Source of the DNA: Glandiceps talaboti
Taxonomy: Eukaryota; Hemichordata; Enteropneusta; Spengelidae
Assembly: GCF_964340395.1 (NCBI RefSeq)
Contig: NC_135565.1
Span: 13,565,709-13,629,708 of the forward strand
DNA: 64,000 bases
Direction of reading: 5' to 3'
Positions 1 to 11,231 of this stretch are shown piece after piece; position 1 is the first letter of the stretch, and every line of letters begins with the position of its first letter. Under the pieces are notes generated by a model. The model was not told the origin of the DNA and did not search any database. It saw only the letters and a list, made by a program, of their open reading frames with translations. The translations under genes were made by a program, and so were the position numbers.

Positions 1-570
1 AACACAGAATTTAGAACAAAGCTCAACACCCTGCTACCTAGTCTAGATGCTAATCATCTCAGATCTGAGAGATCTTGGGATTCAATGCCATAGATAGTTC
101 AGAGAAAACACTGAAATTGCAAGAGGGCGCAGCACCCTTTTACCTTGTATAGAGTTAACACATACATGTACAGTACATGACAAGGGGACTCAGTGTGATG
201 ATTACCTTGTTGAAGGAGATCCTAGAAATTACAAGAGAGTTCGGTTCTCCTCCACCCTCCTTCATGTGACCATCTTCTTTACAGACAAGGTTTTAAAACT
301 AAAACTTATCAAATGATGAAATGTACAATGTAACAACAAAGCCTTAAAATATGAAACTTATCAAATTACAGAATTTAATTCAAATCTCTAGTTCCAAGAT
401 GCTATGTCAAATGTTATTAATCTAATTCAGTTGTTGATTTTCCTTGTTTGTGACATGTTCCACTTGTTCATGCTTGCCTGTCACTGGTCATAGGCACTAC
501 TGTCATGTCATTCGAGTAGTGCGTCGCATGAGTTAACTTGCATTGAATCTCCATTTACTTCATTCATCTA
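1..570. other. Unique AT-rich DNA, no gene seen
   Basis: No convincing exon is visible. The first 90 bases contain a variant of a dispersed motif (tagtctagatgctaa followed by agatct and a ttcaatgcc segment) that recurs near 4980-5050 and 5965-6050. An isolated acceptor-like tract (catcttctttacag) near 281-294 leads into no open exon with a donor. Confidence 0.5.
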
Positions 571-1209
571 ACCCGTCTAATACATAGATGTATCTATGCT
601 TACACCAACTCTCATATCCCGTCTAATACATTCCTATGCTTACACCAACTCATATATCCCATCTCATACATACCTATACTTACACCAACTCATATATCCC
701 ATCTAATACATACCTATGCTTACACCAACTCACATATCCCATCTAATACATACCTATGCTTACACCAACTCATATATCCCATCTCATACATACCTATGCT
801 TACACCAACTCATATATCCCGTCTAATACATACATATGCTTACACCAACTTATCTATTCCATCTAATACATACCTATGCTTACACCAACTCACATATCCC
901 ATCTAATACATACCTATGCTTACACCAACTCATATATCCCATCTAATACATACCTATGCTTACACCAACTCATATATCCCATCTAATACATTCCACTGCT
1001 TACACCAACTCACATTTCCCATCTAATACTTACCTATGCTTACACCAACTCATCTATCCCATCTAATACATACCTATGCTTACACCAACTCACATTTCCC
1101 ATCTAATACATACCTATGCTTACGCCAACTCACATATCCCATCTAATACGTTCCACTGCTTACACCAACTCATCCATCCCATCTAATACATACTTATGCT
1201 TACACCAAC
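571..1209. repeat. 40-bp minisatellite, about 16 copies
   Basis: Head-to-tail units of 40 bp, each built from atctaatacatacctatgct followed by tacaccaactcatatatccc. The array keeps an exact 40-bp period over about 600 bp, so three units fill each 120 bases. Copies differ by scattered substitutions, such as catata/cacata and atctaa/gtctaa. The first unit is longer, carrying an extra atagatgta segment. The last unit breaks off at tacaccaaca. No open frame runs through it. Confidence 0.95.
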
Positions 1210-1359
1210 AAATTGACTTTCCTGAGTTGGAATGTTCTGATGAAGGCCATGGATTTGCCACGTTCCAATTTTTCACTTCATGTTCATAATTTTCTTCTCT
1301 TGCATCTTTGTCGAACAAAACCATATCGTCAGACAGTCTGTCTCCACAACCCAACAGCT

Positions 1360-1890
1360 ATTGCCAGGGATCATTAATAACAAAATCAGATTGATAGGGG
1401 AATTTGCTCTTATCTGGAACAGTTTAGGGTTGATGTCCTACTAAATTAGAAATTCAATTACAAAGGATCATATACTAGGAAGAACATTGGAATTAGACAT
1501 TAAAACTATGTTGTTGTCACTTGTCAATGTCATGAAGTGTCTTTGCACTTTTTGATATATTTTTGATATTTTCACAAGTTTTTTTTTTTCAATGAATTCA
1601 CTATTATTCTTTTCAGAAAGTTAATGATTATATCCGAACACAAATTTGTTATTAACGTTATTGCATTACATTTTTGACTATGCACTTTAGTCCGTGGTCA
1701 CTTCTCCACTATTCAGAATGTGTGAGTGATGTGTGCCGTCAAAAATTTAAGGTAATTTCAAGTTTGTATTTTGAACCAAGGGAATGTTGCACATACACTT
1801 TAAGATAATTTTGTTTTAAACTTCATGAAAGCACTAATGTAGTAACTGAGTAAGGAGGAAATGTCCTCTATGAATGAATAAGTACATTGA
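1360..1890. other. AT-rich DNA, nothing recognised
   Basis: No splice-bounded open segment, no tandem array and no inverted repeat stands out. A strong acceptor-like tract (ttattcttttcag) near 1616 is followed by AT-rich sequence without a usable donor. Confidence 0.4.
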
Positions 1891-1894
1891 ATTT

Positions 1895-2450
1895 ATATTT
1901 GAGATTAGTGTGTTGTTATAAAGGGGAATGCTGCTCCAGGAAATAAAGGTATTTTCATAAACATTTGGTTTTGGATTGAGTAATTTCACAGTGTAAGTAT
2001 ATTTGTGTTTGAGATTATTGTGTTGATTTTAAAGAGGAACGCCATTCTGGGAAATAAAGGCATTTTCGAAAGCTTTTGGCTTTGAAGAGTAACTTCACAT
2101 CACATGAATATTGTACACTAGGAAACACCTGTTACCATGTTGAAACTTCATTTTACCTTGATTACTGTATTCTCACACTTGTCCGCCTCATGGGACTTAG
2201 CAGGCATATATATTAGATGAACACTGAATATTCATGATTTCTAAATGCTTATAACCACTAGAGAATAGCCATGACTATTGTCATTGTGAGTTTAGAGGTG
2301 AAAAAGAGTTTCAATTTGGTGGTTTTTGGCAATCATGCAAAAATTATGTGATGTGAAATGATGAAGCAATTCTCTAAAATCCAAAGTTTATGAAAATACC
2401 TCTTATCATCTTATTTCCTGGAGTGGTGTTCCACTTTAAAGTTTAATTAA
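1895..2450. repeat. Fold-back repeat family P (two direct copies plus one inverted)
   Basis: Two direct copies of about 107 bp (about 1895-1992 and 2005-2100) share gagattagtgtgttg, a gggaaataaaggcattttc-like core and a taacttcacat end. A third copy at about 2341-2450 lies in the opposite orientation: its atgaaaatacctcttatc and tttcctggagtggtgttcc are the reverse complement of the others. The arrangement can fold into a long hairpin, as expected of a foldback or MITE-like element. A fourth copy lies at about 15412-15530. No coding capacity is seen. Confidence 0.7.
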
Positions 2451-2949
2451 AATGTAGTGTTGATGTGGAAATATAAATAGCCTCAAATAAATACAGTGCA
2501 AATACACATATACCAAAAAACCATATTTTCTACATTCAATACTGTATGTAAGTAAACACTGTGTAATGCTAGATCCGTTCAATGTAAACAATTGTATGAT
2601 TTAGGTCATCAGTAATTTGAACTGTCGTTTCTCTGTTAAAGCAGTAACATGTGACATTTTCTATTATGCATAAACTGTCTATTACTGTTCAAGAAATTTA
2701 TGAAGATGTCAAAAATTTGTAATTACATGTATTAAAACGCAATATCACAGACTTCAGCCTTTATTGCAAAGAGGTATTTAATGTTGACTTTTTAATGTGA
2801 AATAACCAAAAGAATTTGATGGCATGTGAAGACAGGCTGACGTGCGTGTAATACAAATAGGCAAGTCGTTAGACAGTCAGATTGTGATAATTGAATGTCA
2901 GCAATATTTGTGACAATGTGACAAGCTGCTGGGTCATCAGAGGTCATTG

Positions 2950-3440
2950 ACTAACAATTATGAAAGTTTGACCTACAAGTTCAACTTTGACCCAATGTCA
3001 CAAAAGTTCTGGTAAAGGTTAAAAGAACAATTGAAATGTAATTTTTTTTTGTTTGACTATTGAGATAGACAGTTGAGGGTCAACTCATTGCATACTCGTT
3101 TCGAGAACTAATTTGACCTGATGTGACCTTTCAACCTTGACCTTTGGGTTTCAAAGAGCTGTCAAATGCAAATTTGTTGTGATGTACTAATTTGATTTTT
3201 GACCTTTACTGTGAATTCAAACAGCTGGGGTCAGAGGCAAATGTGTTAATTAAACCTTTGAACTTTCCACTTTGACTTCCAGTTCAAAAAGCTGGGATCA
3301 AATGCAAATGTATTTCATGTTTTAGACCTTTCACCTATCCACATTGCCCTCCAGTTCAAAGAGCTGGGATCAAAGGCAATTGTATTTCATGTGTTAATTA
3401 GGCCTTTCAACGCTGACTATGTGTTCAGATAGCTTCGATC
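2950..3440. repeat. Decayed minisatellite, unit about 80-85 bp
   Basis: Roughly five diverged units contain (in order) gttcaaagagctgggatcaa, aggcaaatgtatttcatg, a ttaattag-like stretch and cctttcaactttgac. The two units around 3285-3420 are the most alike; those further left have drifted. Because each unit carries tgacctttg/tgacctgatg words, the array is a cluster of nuclear-receptor-like half sites, probably as a by-product of the repeat. Confidence 0.65.
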
Positions 3441-3649
3441 AAAGTTAAAATTTTCAAAACTACGTTATAACTTATATAAGTTGCATTGCTTTTATTTGGT
3501 TGAATATTTTCAGGGAGTAATTGTGGTAAGTGTACACATACTAATAGTCCTAGGTTTGATAGTTGAAGTGACAATAAATCATAACTTGTAAGTTGTACTA
3601 AATCCAAAAATCCAAATGTGAATCCAGGGGTTGACCTATAGTAGTAGTC

Positions 3650-3930
3650 TAGGGCACATAAAGTACTAAACAACTAACTATGTTGACTACCAAATTAGCA
3701 GTAGTCCAATACATAGACTACTAAACATCATATCTAGACTACCAAATTAGCAGTAGTCCAGGACACATAGACTTCTGAACATTGTATGTTGACTACCACA
3801 TTTATTAGCTGGTAATGTGTTAGACCAATGGAACTCAACAGAAAATTATAGTTGAAACAGTTCACTTGGCAAAATCTGGCTTCTGAGCAAGTAAAATTCA
3901 AGCAATGGAATCACATACATGTGTAGGTAC
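3650..3930 (+). repeat. Family E repeat with internal 55-60-bp minisatellite (copy 1)
   Basis: About three units of gactaccaaattagcagtag plus tccaggacacatagactac plus taaacattgtatcta are followed by a non-repeated tail (ttagctggtaatgtgttag, then a segment with gaaaattatagttgaaac and agttcacttggcaaaatctg). The same order of minisatellite then tail occurs at 44270-44600. The tandem units therefore belong to a dispersed element rather than arising independently at each place. Confidence 0.75.
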
Positions 3931-4266
3931 CATAAACTACATTTTGTGTATGTTTTCTGAGATAACCCATTTAGATAAGTTATATTTCCCAGCAATTCTG
4001 AAGAGTTATCTGCCATGCTGTACCCATTCATGAAGGTAAACCAGGTCAAGGATGCTTTCAGATTGTCCTACAGGTACTTGATATAAATCTACAACTATTT
4101 GGATCTTTTGATTCCAGATGAACAATATGTTATAAACTCTTTCAGTTGGCATTTAGGATATGGAAGGCATCTGATCAGTGTATTCAGAATGTCGTGTATG
4201 TTGGGATGAGGTGTAAAATGCAACAGTCAACTTTAACTTAAGCATACATACAATTCACACATATAT

Positions 4267-4285
4267 ACATACATACATACATACA

Positions 4286-4314
<29 letters not shown>
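4267..4314. repeat. (ACAT)n microsatellite
   Basis: An uninterrupted run of about twelve acat/ATAC tetramers, flanked by atatat on both sides. Confidence 0.97.
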
Positions 4315-4318
<4 letters not shown>

Positions 4319-4650
4319 GGACAGATAGACAGACTTCATTCACACATACACAAGTTCATGACAATTTTCACTGAACAAACCCTTGTTGATGTCCTGACAT
4401 CAGGATTTGTTAGGGATGCTAATAATTTAAAAAAATGGTATATGATATTGGCCTAAAACACAAGGTTGTAAGGGCTCAGAGTGAGGCTTGCTGAAGCCAT
4501 GTATAATGTATGTGTATCTTTCATAAATTGGTCAGCGCCAGAAGTTAGAACATACCCCTTGTCCCTCTTCCAATGGTCTGTAACATTACCAGGTGTTAGT
4601 GTACATCATTCTATACATGCACTGTGGTATTTATGTCTTCTTCCCCTCAG

Positions 4651-4721
4651 TTAGTGTCAAAGGTGAAGAAATATTAAAATACGATTACCAGATGCAGCTA
4701 CTTGACATAGTTACAGAGCTG
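4651..4721 (+). CDS. Candidate internal coding exon, unassigned
   Basis: Seen: a strong acceptor (ttatgtcttcttcccctcag) ends at 4650. A 71-nt segment follows, open in one phase only, and ends CTG before gtaggc. Read with two bases completing a split codon, it gives SVKGEEILKYDYQMQLL then DIVTEL, a hydrophilic-to-amphipathic helical stretch with ordinary protein composition. Intron phase would be 1 going in and 0 going out. The other two phases hit stops at once. The outgoing phase does not match the next strong candidate at 5375, so either a small exon lies between them or one of the two is false. No protein family is recognised. Confidence 0.38.
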
Positions 4722-4979
4722 GTAGGCTTGAGTTGGTTGTTAAGAGAGCATCAAGTGTCTCTTGTGATTTTCTCACCCTAGACAAGTTAATTGTCATTTT
4801 GACATAGCTATTTTCTTATCTTTGACAATAACACTGATTACTAGTGTGGACTTTGCTACTGTTTTGTACCTGACTGTGGTTCCAAGTTTGCATTTGGTGG
4901 CTTAATTATGAGTGGGTGGGTTAATCCTGTTTGTGTAGGAATGAGTTGATATCGTTAATCCAAGGTGATATACTACTCT

Positions 4980-5055
4980 CGTAGTCTAGATGCTAACCGT
5001 GTCTTCAAATCTCAAGATCTCTCTTCACCCTGTCTAGCTAAATCAGAAGTCATAA
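4980..5055 (+). repeat. Family M repeat copy
   Basis: Contains tagtctagatgctaaccgtg, cttcaaatctcaagatctct and cttcaccctgtctagc. The reverse complement of the same order makes up the 74-bp unit of the minisatellite at 15791-16290. Related pieces lie near 24000 and 48605. The ctcttcaccctgtctag stretch mimics a splice acceptor. Confidence 0.55.
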
Positions 5056-5374
5056 ATCAAATGTTGTTCATGCAAATGAATAAACTCCCAACTGTTAGAA
5101 TGATGTAAACAATATGTAAGTACCGTTCTGAGCAATTATACCATATTTGGACTTCATGTATCTGTGCCTAATTAACTTATCATTGGTCTGAATTGTGTGA
5201 TTGATTAACAAAGACATGATGTTAACAACTGCATATACCTTGCTGAAATTTCATCTCATTGAGCTAGACATGAGACGAGATTTGAAGCAACAGATAGCCT
5301 CCAGGCTACTGGTCACTGGAGTGTAGCTTTCATCCTGCCCATCATAAAATTCCTGATCTTGAAATTATTTTCAG

Positions 5375-5512
5375 CCCCAGACAGACACTGCCCAAGGGGG
5401 ACTATCACAATGAGTTTTGTATGTCAGTTTGGTCATTAGTGTGTCTGACCCTGCATAGTGCTATTGGTGACACACCCAACCTGATTCAAACCTGGTACAA
5501 TGGTTATCTCAT
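5375..5512 (+). CDS. Best candidate coding exon in the window, unassigned
   Basis: Seen: acceptor gaaattattttcag ends at 5374 and donor gtaagtgt begins at 5513, a near-perfect donor. The 138 nt between are fully open in one phase: one base completing a codon, 45 codons, then AT. The peptide starts PRQTLPKGDYHNEF, passes through a hydrophobic stretch (CMSVWSLVCLTLHSA) and ends with GDTPNLIQTWYNGYL. Composition is normal for a protein and is not low-complexity. Entering and leaving phases are both 2. The leaving AT joins the G that starts the candidate exon at 14752 to make ATG, continuing the frame. Family unknown; the hydrophobic stretch could be a buried helix or a membrane segment. Inference: an internal exon of a large plus-strand gene. 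Confidence 0.5.
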
Positions 5513-5871
5513 GTAAGTGTCCTGAGGTCATGTACCAACTACCTTGTGTTTATGATTCATGAAATTTGGTCAATCTTTGGTCACTTCGCTGAGAAATTCA
5601 GTGTTCAAATTGTGCTTTTAAATTCTGGGAAATTGTATTCAAAGGTCTGTAATTCAGTCTGATTTTTTCACAAGAATGTTATCTTTATCAGTGGAGCCAC
5701 AAGGATTAGGTACGATGTAAAATGATTCTTTTAAACCAAATTGTTCCCTACATGTAGGTCTACAAATAACTGTTTCACATCCAAATTTTAACCCTAATGT
5801 GACTGGTAGCAAAAAGAACCATTTAGCAATCATGTCACAATTGAAGACTGTCGATCAAACTGTTGACGCTA

Positions 5872-6118
5872 GTCAAGCAAAGGACTGAAAGGGTACGGGT
5901 AGGTCTAGGGTTAGCGCTCATTTGTATATCTTTAAGTTACCATAATCCAGGTGTAGTCGGGCGAATAGTCTAGAGGTTATCCATAACTTCAAAGGACCTC
6001 AATGAGCTCGGTGTGAGAGATTTGATGCCACGTATAGCAGCTTGACTATCAAGCAAACAGCTTAAAAGGTTAGGCATAGGGTTAGTACCCATTTGTATCT
6101 ATAACCGTAATCAGCCTT
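5872..6118. repeat. Direct duplication of about 75 bp, spaced 170 bp
   Basis: Copies at about 5872-5950 and 6043-6118 share tcaagcaaa, aaaggt(acgggt)agg, atagggttag and cccatttgtat followed by ataaccgtaatc-like sequence. Between them lies a tagtctagaggttatcc segment related to family M. Confidence 0.5.
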
Positions 6119-6119
6119 C

Positions 6120-7190
6120 TAAACTGAACGTATCTTTTAAAGTAGATAGCAACACAGACCTGTGTCCACTTGAGCCAAATTGAAATGGTTTAAACTGAAC
6201 TGATTCAGGTTTTCGCATTGTTAGCGATTGCCCCTAAGGCTGTGATGTCATTTGGAATAACCTAAGACATACTAGTATACCTAGCCATTACAGTTTAGCA
6301 GTATGAATTATGGTGTATTGTCGTAGTCTTGTCTTGTTAGTCTTTCTCCAAGCGTGACCGTTTGACACGCATGATGACCATTGAAACCCAGGTGGCATAC
6401 AAAGCGCTGTTGCATACATGATACAGCTCAAAGTTTGTCACATGAAAGTCTTGAAAGACATAGATATTAACTGTTGGAGTGTGTTTCTTATCTCTCTGCA
6501 GCATGGGGAACATAAAATGTGTATGATACGGATAGTTTTTAGGTAATCATTCCATGTTCCTGCTGTAATGTTAAGTTTAAAGTCGAGCCCACCGTATAGC
6601 ATATAGATTGACTTGTACTTGTACATGCTCAGGACCCTCCAGAATACAGTATTCATGTAGTGCCTAGAGTTGATAACTTTAACATGGTGGGATATGATCT
6701 AGAAGATAGGAGTACATGTAATACCACTGGTATCATATAGCTACACCTAGTTATTCAACATTTTCTAGAAATGGTTGCCCTTAGGACCTACACGTATGCA
6801 GCACAAGGAGTTGATGTTACTACTAGAAGTTACAGCAGAAACATTTGCATAACAATTCAGACAGAATTCAGATTTCCATTTAGATGGAGTGTTTCCAATT
6901 ACATTACCCCCTGACCTCCCAGTGACCCCTCCCAGCCCCATCCCATCAGGCTTAAAAAGATAGCTTGGCAGTCGATAAGCAATTTGATACAAGCGTCCTC
7001 GTCACCCAGCATAGCCAAGTACTTCATTGAGTAGAACGCTTTGCTATGCTTCACTTGTAAGCTTACTTCATGGTTTCAAATGGCCACTCATGCTGTGACC
7101 ATACTTCTGCATAGCAGGAAGTGAAAGGATACTATGCAAAATTGAATCAATTAGTAGTAGTTTGACCCCAGAGCTGTGGAGTGTGTGCGT
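6120..7190. other. No gene established; G-quadruplex-prone tract inside
   Basis: A good acceptor (tttcttatctctctgcag, ending about 6500) precedes ATGGGGAACATAAAATGT and then gtatga. This is too short to accept as an exon. A GC-richer stretch at 6765-6992 is open on the minus strand for 75 codons, with normal-looking composition but no recognised family. Positions 6926-6944 carry four short C runs (see findings). Confidence 0.35.
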
Positions 7191-7199
7191 GTCTTCAGT

Positions 7200-7735
7200 T
7201 GTCCTACAGGGCAGGCTGTAGGCATTGGTTTGGATTTGGCATTCACCTTCCTACACCTAGCCTGTCTACAAACATTTGGAATTGACCTTCCTACATTTTG
7301 TACACGTAGCCTGTCTTCACCTTCCAACACCTAGCCTGTATGCTTGCACTGGTTCCGATGTGGTATTCACCTTCCTACATATACAGGCCAGGTGTAGGAA
7401 GGTGAAGATGTAAAGGCTACATGTAGGTTTAGGAAGGTGAAGACAGGCTAGGAGTAGGAAGGTGAATGTCACATCAGAACCTGTGCAAGTACATATACAG
7501 GCTATGTGTAGGAAGGTGAAGACAGGCTAGGCGTAGGAAGGTGAATGTTACATCAGAACCCGTGCAAGTACCTATACAAGCTAGGCGTAGGAAGGTGAAG
7601 ACAGGCTAGGCGTAGGAAGGTGAAGACAGGCTAGGCGTAGGAAGGTGAAGACAGACTAGGTGTACATATATAATATAATACTTCTACAGGTTCTGATGTA
7701 ACATTCACCTTCCTTCACCTTCTGGGCTTATGCAT
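7200..7735. repeat. 25-bp minisatellite in inverted arrangement
   Basis: The right part (about 7385-7670) repeats gcgtaggaaggtgaagacag plus gctag, interrupted by longer units that carry atcagaacctgtgcaagtac. The left part (about 7236-7378) is built from the reverse complement (caccttcctacacctagcct). The far right end (about 7687-7725) again turns over (ttctgatgtaacattcacct). The block can fold on itself over several hundred bases, which suggests an origin from an inverted-repeat element followed by tandem growth of its arm. Confidence 0.8.
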
Positions 7736-7739
7736 GCAA

Positions 7740-9000
7740 TGTATCAGTTTGATCTGTGGTACAAATGAAATCAAATGGGCAATTTTACTGTAAAATACAA
7801 ATATATTCTTCTAAGTAATGAGAATACATTGAGACTCAATACAAGTGTGTGCTCCTATACTACCTTGGTTGATCTTTCTGTGTAGAACATATGACCTTGA
7901 CCTCAATCTTCAAGGTCAAGTGACAAATATCATGCTGTTTCTTATGTTTCAGACCCCCACAAAAAAAACCCCAAATCAACGTGGGAAAAAAAAATGTTAG
8001 ACCGTGTATTTCAAACCAATAATACTACATGCTATCTTTCATATGAACATTTGTCAAATCTGTATGTACTTAAAATGAAAATAGTGTAAAATGGGCATAT
8101 TTACACAAAATAAGCATGTTGTGGTTTAACTTGTAGAGCCAAGATATGAGGTTGGGACTACATCTGTCAAGGTTTGTTCCTAATTATCAGGCTGAACCAT
8201 GTTCTGCAGATACATGTAGACTAATTGCAGTTGAGTTCCTGTATACACATGATGTATACAATGAGTGTGCAAAGTAATACTTGATAGAATCACTTTAGCA
8301 GAATCTTGAATTCATGTAGACTTGTTGAAACTTAACACATGAACTGAGTATGATTGCCAGACAATGTGGCTCCCGTCAACTACACTCAGTTAAAATACAA
8401 GACTTCTCATTGGCTGTGGCGACATCAATCTGTAGGAGAAGTGTGTGACAGCCAATCAATACCAGTGTGTGTTGTAGACTTGTAAGTACTTCCTGATTCA
8501 ATCAGTTGTTGGGTTTTTAGCTGTTGAATGTGTTCGTGGTGACCCTAACATGAAATTTGTTTTGGTGTAATTTGACAGGAGTATCAGACACTATCAACAG
8601 AGCAATTACTTCAACCTAACCTTTGACCTCATGAAAAGTTTTAAAAACCAATTGAAAGTCACATATATATGGTCTATCACATAATAATGGAATAAAATGA
8701 ATCATCAGCAAACTTTACTATCATGATGTAGTTGAAAGAGTGTTTGTCTATCCAAATAAGTTAATATTAGCATAGTAACAAAGAACATCTGGGAATGAAA
8801 TTGGAGACTTCACCTGTATACTGGCCATTGACAGGTACAATGTACACTTTGCTTGCTAACATAACAAGTTATCGCAAAGGTGTTGAGTGAGCCTTCAGGC
8901 AACCTGAATATGTCACTCACTGTCTGTGTACTTGCGAAGACTTTACAACCCTGGTATTAGGGAAGGAAGAAATCTGGTCCAACTTGCATTGGTTTCTGTG
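7740..9000. other. No gene established
   Basis: Ordinary AT-rich DNA with a short A-rich, C-rich patch near 7957-7990. A segment at about 8436-8481 has a tag acceptor, a gtaagt donor and an open phase, but a weak pyrimidine tract. Its ends also form an imperfect palindrome (acttctcattggctgt / acagccaatc), so it is not called an exon. Confidence 0.4.
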
Positions 9001-9020
9001 TTGTATGATTTGGGGAGTGT

Positions 9021-9039
9021 GGGGGGGGGGGAGGGGGGG
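9021..9039. repeat. Poly(G) tract
   Basis: Nearly pure G with one A; one of several G or C homopolymer tracts in the window (also 12893-12911, 14995-15012, 41233-41246, 47515-47527 and 60740-60750). Confidence 0.9.
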
Positions 9040-9365
9040 CTGAATCCTAGTAAAATGACAAGTTAAGTCAGGTAGATACAGACTGTAATACTAGTATGTA
9101 CTCCAGCTTGATAGAAACATTGCTGAAGGTATGCTAGTGTTAAGGACATGGGGTGTGTATCGTTTTAGGCAGTGTAATAGTTTGGGAATTCTGTTTTTAA
9201 ACTAAGGGGGTAACATATTGTCTTCAAATTTGTATACTACATGTAGAGGGTGAGGGTGGGGTTTTGAACCCTGGTAAAAATGATGAGAGGTTACAGTAGG
9301 TAGAAATGATTATACAATGTACTCTAGCACAGATAGAAACACTGCCATGGGTATGTTAGGGATGT
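9040..9365 (+). repeat. Two diverged copies of dispersed repeat K
   Basis: Both copies carry a ccctggtaaaaatgatga / ctagtaaaatgacaag start, an aggtaga segment, then tgtact(c)cag/tagc, gatagaaacattgctg and a gtatgttag-like end. The family reappears in tandem at 24225-24540 and singly at about 29115-29190 and 59285-59360. Confidence 0.55.
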
Positions 9366-9704
9366 TTTCCTTGTATCTGTTGGCAGTGTTTTTTTGTTGA
9401 AGTGTACGAACTTTGTTGACAAAAAGAGGGAAATCAGGTAAATCATACTTGGATGTCCATACCATGTAACATAATTTTGGTATTATTAGGAACAACGATA
9501 AAACACTTGGGGACACACAGATATTACCTACTTCCTGCCTGTCACATCAAATTATGTTTCAGGTTAAATGATTGACATACATACAATTTACTGATGTAAA
9601 AAAAAAAATCAAAATGAAAAGAGACTGCTTAAGTTTGTAAAATAAGACTAAAAGGGTATTTAACCACAAACTAATTTTTTGATAGATGGAATGTGACAAA
9701 AATG

Positions 9705-9758
9705 GAAGATATGCAAATTTTATCAGATATGCAAATTGTATAAGATATGCAAATTTCA
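9705..9758 (+). promoter_or_regulatory. Three ATGCAAAT octamers at 18-bp spacing
   Basis: Exact ATGCAAAT words at 9711, 9729 and 9747, each within an 18-bp unit of the form gat-ATGCAAAT-tttatca. ATGCAAAT is the classic POU-domain (Oct) octamer. Seen: the words and their period. Inference: a possible POU-factor cluster. The alternative is a small AT-rich tandem repeat that happens to contain the word. Confidence 0.35.
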
Positions 9759-9879
9759 TAGTTATAATATAAAAGAAATCAATTAGATTTTAATATCTCA
9801 GGAAGGCAAGATTACTAATAGTATATCATGTGTTAAGTTGTTGATATAGTGGTATTTTTTCAATTTACTTTTCCTGAAG

Positions 9880-9990
9880 CCGAGGCCAAACAAATTCGAT
9901 CAACATGTTTTCATCAAGAAGGCATCGCTATGGTAATGGATGAAGGCGTGGATAGAATGATGAAAATGATTAGTTTGAGTTGTACCAAGT
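9880..9990 (+). CDS. Candidate coding exon, unassigned
   Basis: Seen: a long pyrimidine tract (ttttttcaatttacttttcc) leads to an AAG acceptor ending at 9879. The open segment that follows ends before gtaaga at 9991. With two bases completing a codon it reads EAKQIRSTCFHQEGIAMVMD then EGVDRMMKMISLSCTK, and two Cys lie close to the end. CpG words are more frequent here than in flanking DNA. Phases are 1 in and 1 out, which do not fit between the candidates at 5375 and 14752. If real, it belongs to an alternative or different transcript. The frame stays open past the donor to 10085. Confidence 0.22.
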
Positions 9991-10089
9991 GTAAGAAATC
10001 ATTATACAAACTTGTATACAGGATTTCAAGGAGTGTCAATTTTACAAATTATTCTGTTTTGAGTATTAATACGTATGTTATGTAATAAG

Positions 10090-11040
10090 ATAAAAAACCC
10101 GTAAGCACTAGAGTAGTCATACGATGGCCGCATGATGAATATAAAAATACTGATTGTGAAAACAACTCTGTTGGCCTCTAGATTTCCATTTGTCAGTGAA
10201 AGCTACATACATACCTGTATATATGTATTGCTGTGTGCTAAATACATGTAAATGGCGTCTCTGCAGATTATACATGTATCTGTGGAATACTTACATTTCA
10301 CTATTCAAAGAAACGATCACTTTATTTTTAACACTAATAGCAACCTCCTCGACCAAATTTTTCAAACTCGTACAAATTATTTTTCGACGCCTCGAAATGA
10401 TTTGATTAATGTCTTTATACTGAGAGAATTTTTCTAAACCCGAACCTTTAGCAAATTATTCATTTCTTAAACCGTGACATCTATCGATAGATTGGCAGTC
10501 CGTGGAGAAAAGTGTGAAAGGTTTTTTTCAACTTGAGAAAGTCCCTCTGGCCTATCAAAATTAAATAATGACTCCCAACAAGCAGAAAGCGGTCTATATC
10601 ACAGCTTTATTAAAATGAATTGCTCAATTACACATACCTGGAGTACATTAACCAATTTTTATTAAAATTCCACCAGTCTTGGCACCAGTGTTTTTGGAGA
10701 GTGATATTTTATAAGTCAATATTGATATGGATGTAAGTATGGTTCATCATGATTACATTCATTCAATTAAAATTTTTTTGTTATGTGTTTATGTGTCACC
10801 GCATATTTTGTGGGTGTGTACAAATGAAACTAGAGTTGAAAGTATTGTATGAGGTTGTAGTGAAAACTGATATTAGTCTAACTACAGTGATATGGTATAG
10901 GTATCTCTTCTCGACGAAAATAGCATAACTTGAGTTTGATGAATATAGCAAGTCCAAGTCTGGCAAAATTTCCCTTTTAAAATCCAAATTTTTCTCTGCT
11001 CTAGCTTCTTGAGTTCGTAGTTCTGAAGATCAGTTCATAT
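10090..11040. other. No gene established
   Basis: AT-rich DNA. One acceptor-like site (gttggcctctag, near 10179) opens a short FHLSVKATYIP frame before gtatat, too weak to call. No repeat array. Confidence 0.4.
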
Positions 11041-11231
11041 TCACGCACATACACACGTGATATGTACATATATACATGTACATGTGTATGTACGGTACAT
11101 ACGTACATTTGTACGTGCATATGTATGTACATACATATGTACATTATACATACATACAAGTACACACACACACACACACACGGGCATATGTACAATGTAT
11201 GTACAAACATATATACATTATACATACATGC

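Noticed and set aside
571-1209. CRISPR-like array
   Set aside because: Units are contiguous and identical in design with no unique spacers; this is a eukaryotic minisatellite.
3514-3525. 12-nt segment between a strong acceptor (ttgaatattttcag) and gtaagtgt
   Set aside because: Signals are excellent, but a 12-nt microexon cannot be supported by reading frame; left unannotated.
4722-5374. Missing exon linking 4651-4721 (phase 0 out) to 5375-5512 (phase 2 in)
   Set aside because: Searched between them: acceptors at about 4780 and 5037 open only in other phases, and the second is part of repeat M. No linking exon could be supported.
5880-6090. Telomere-like agggttag words
   Set aside because: Isolated single words inside a 75-bp duplication, with no tandem TTAGGG.
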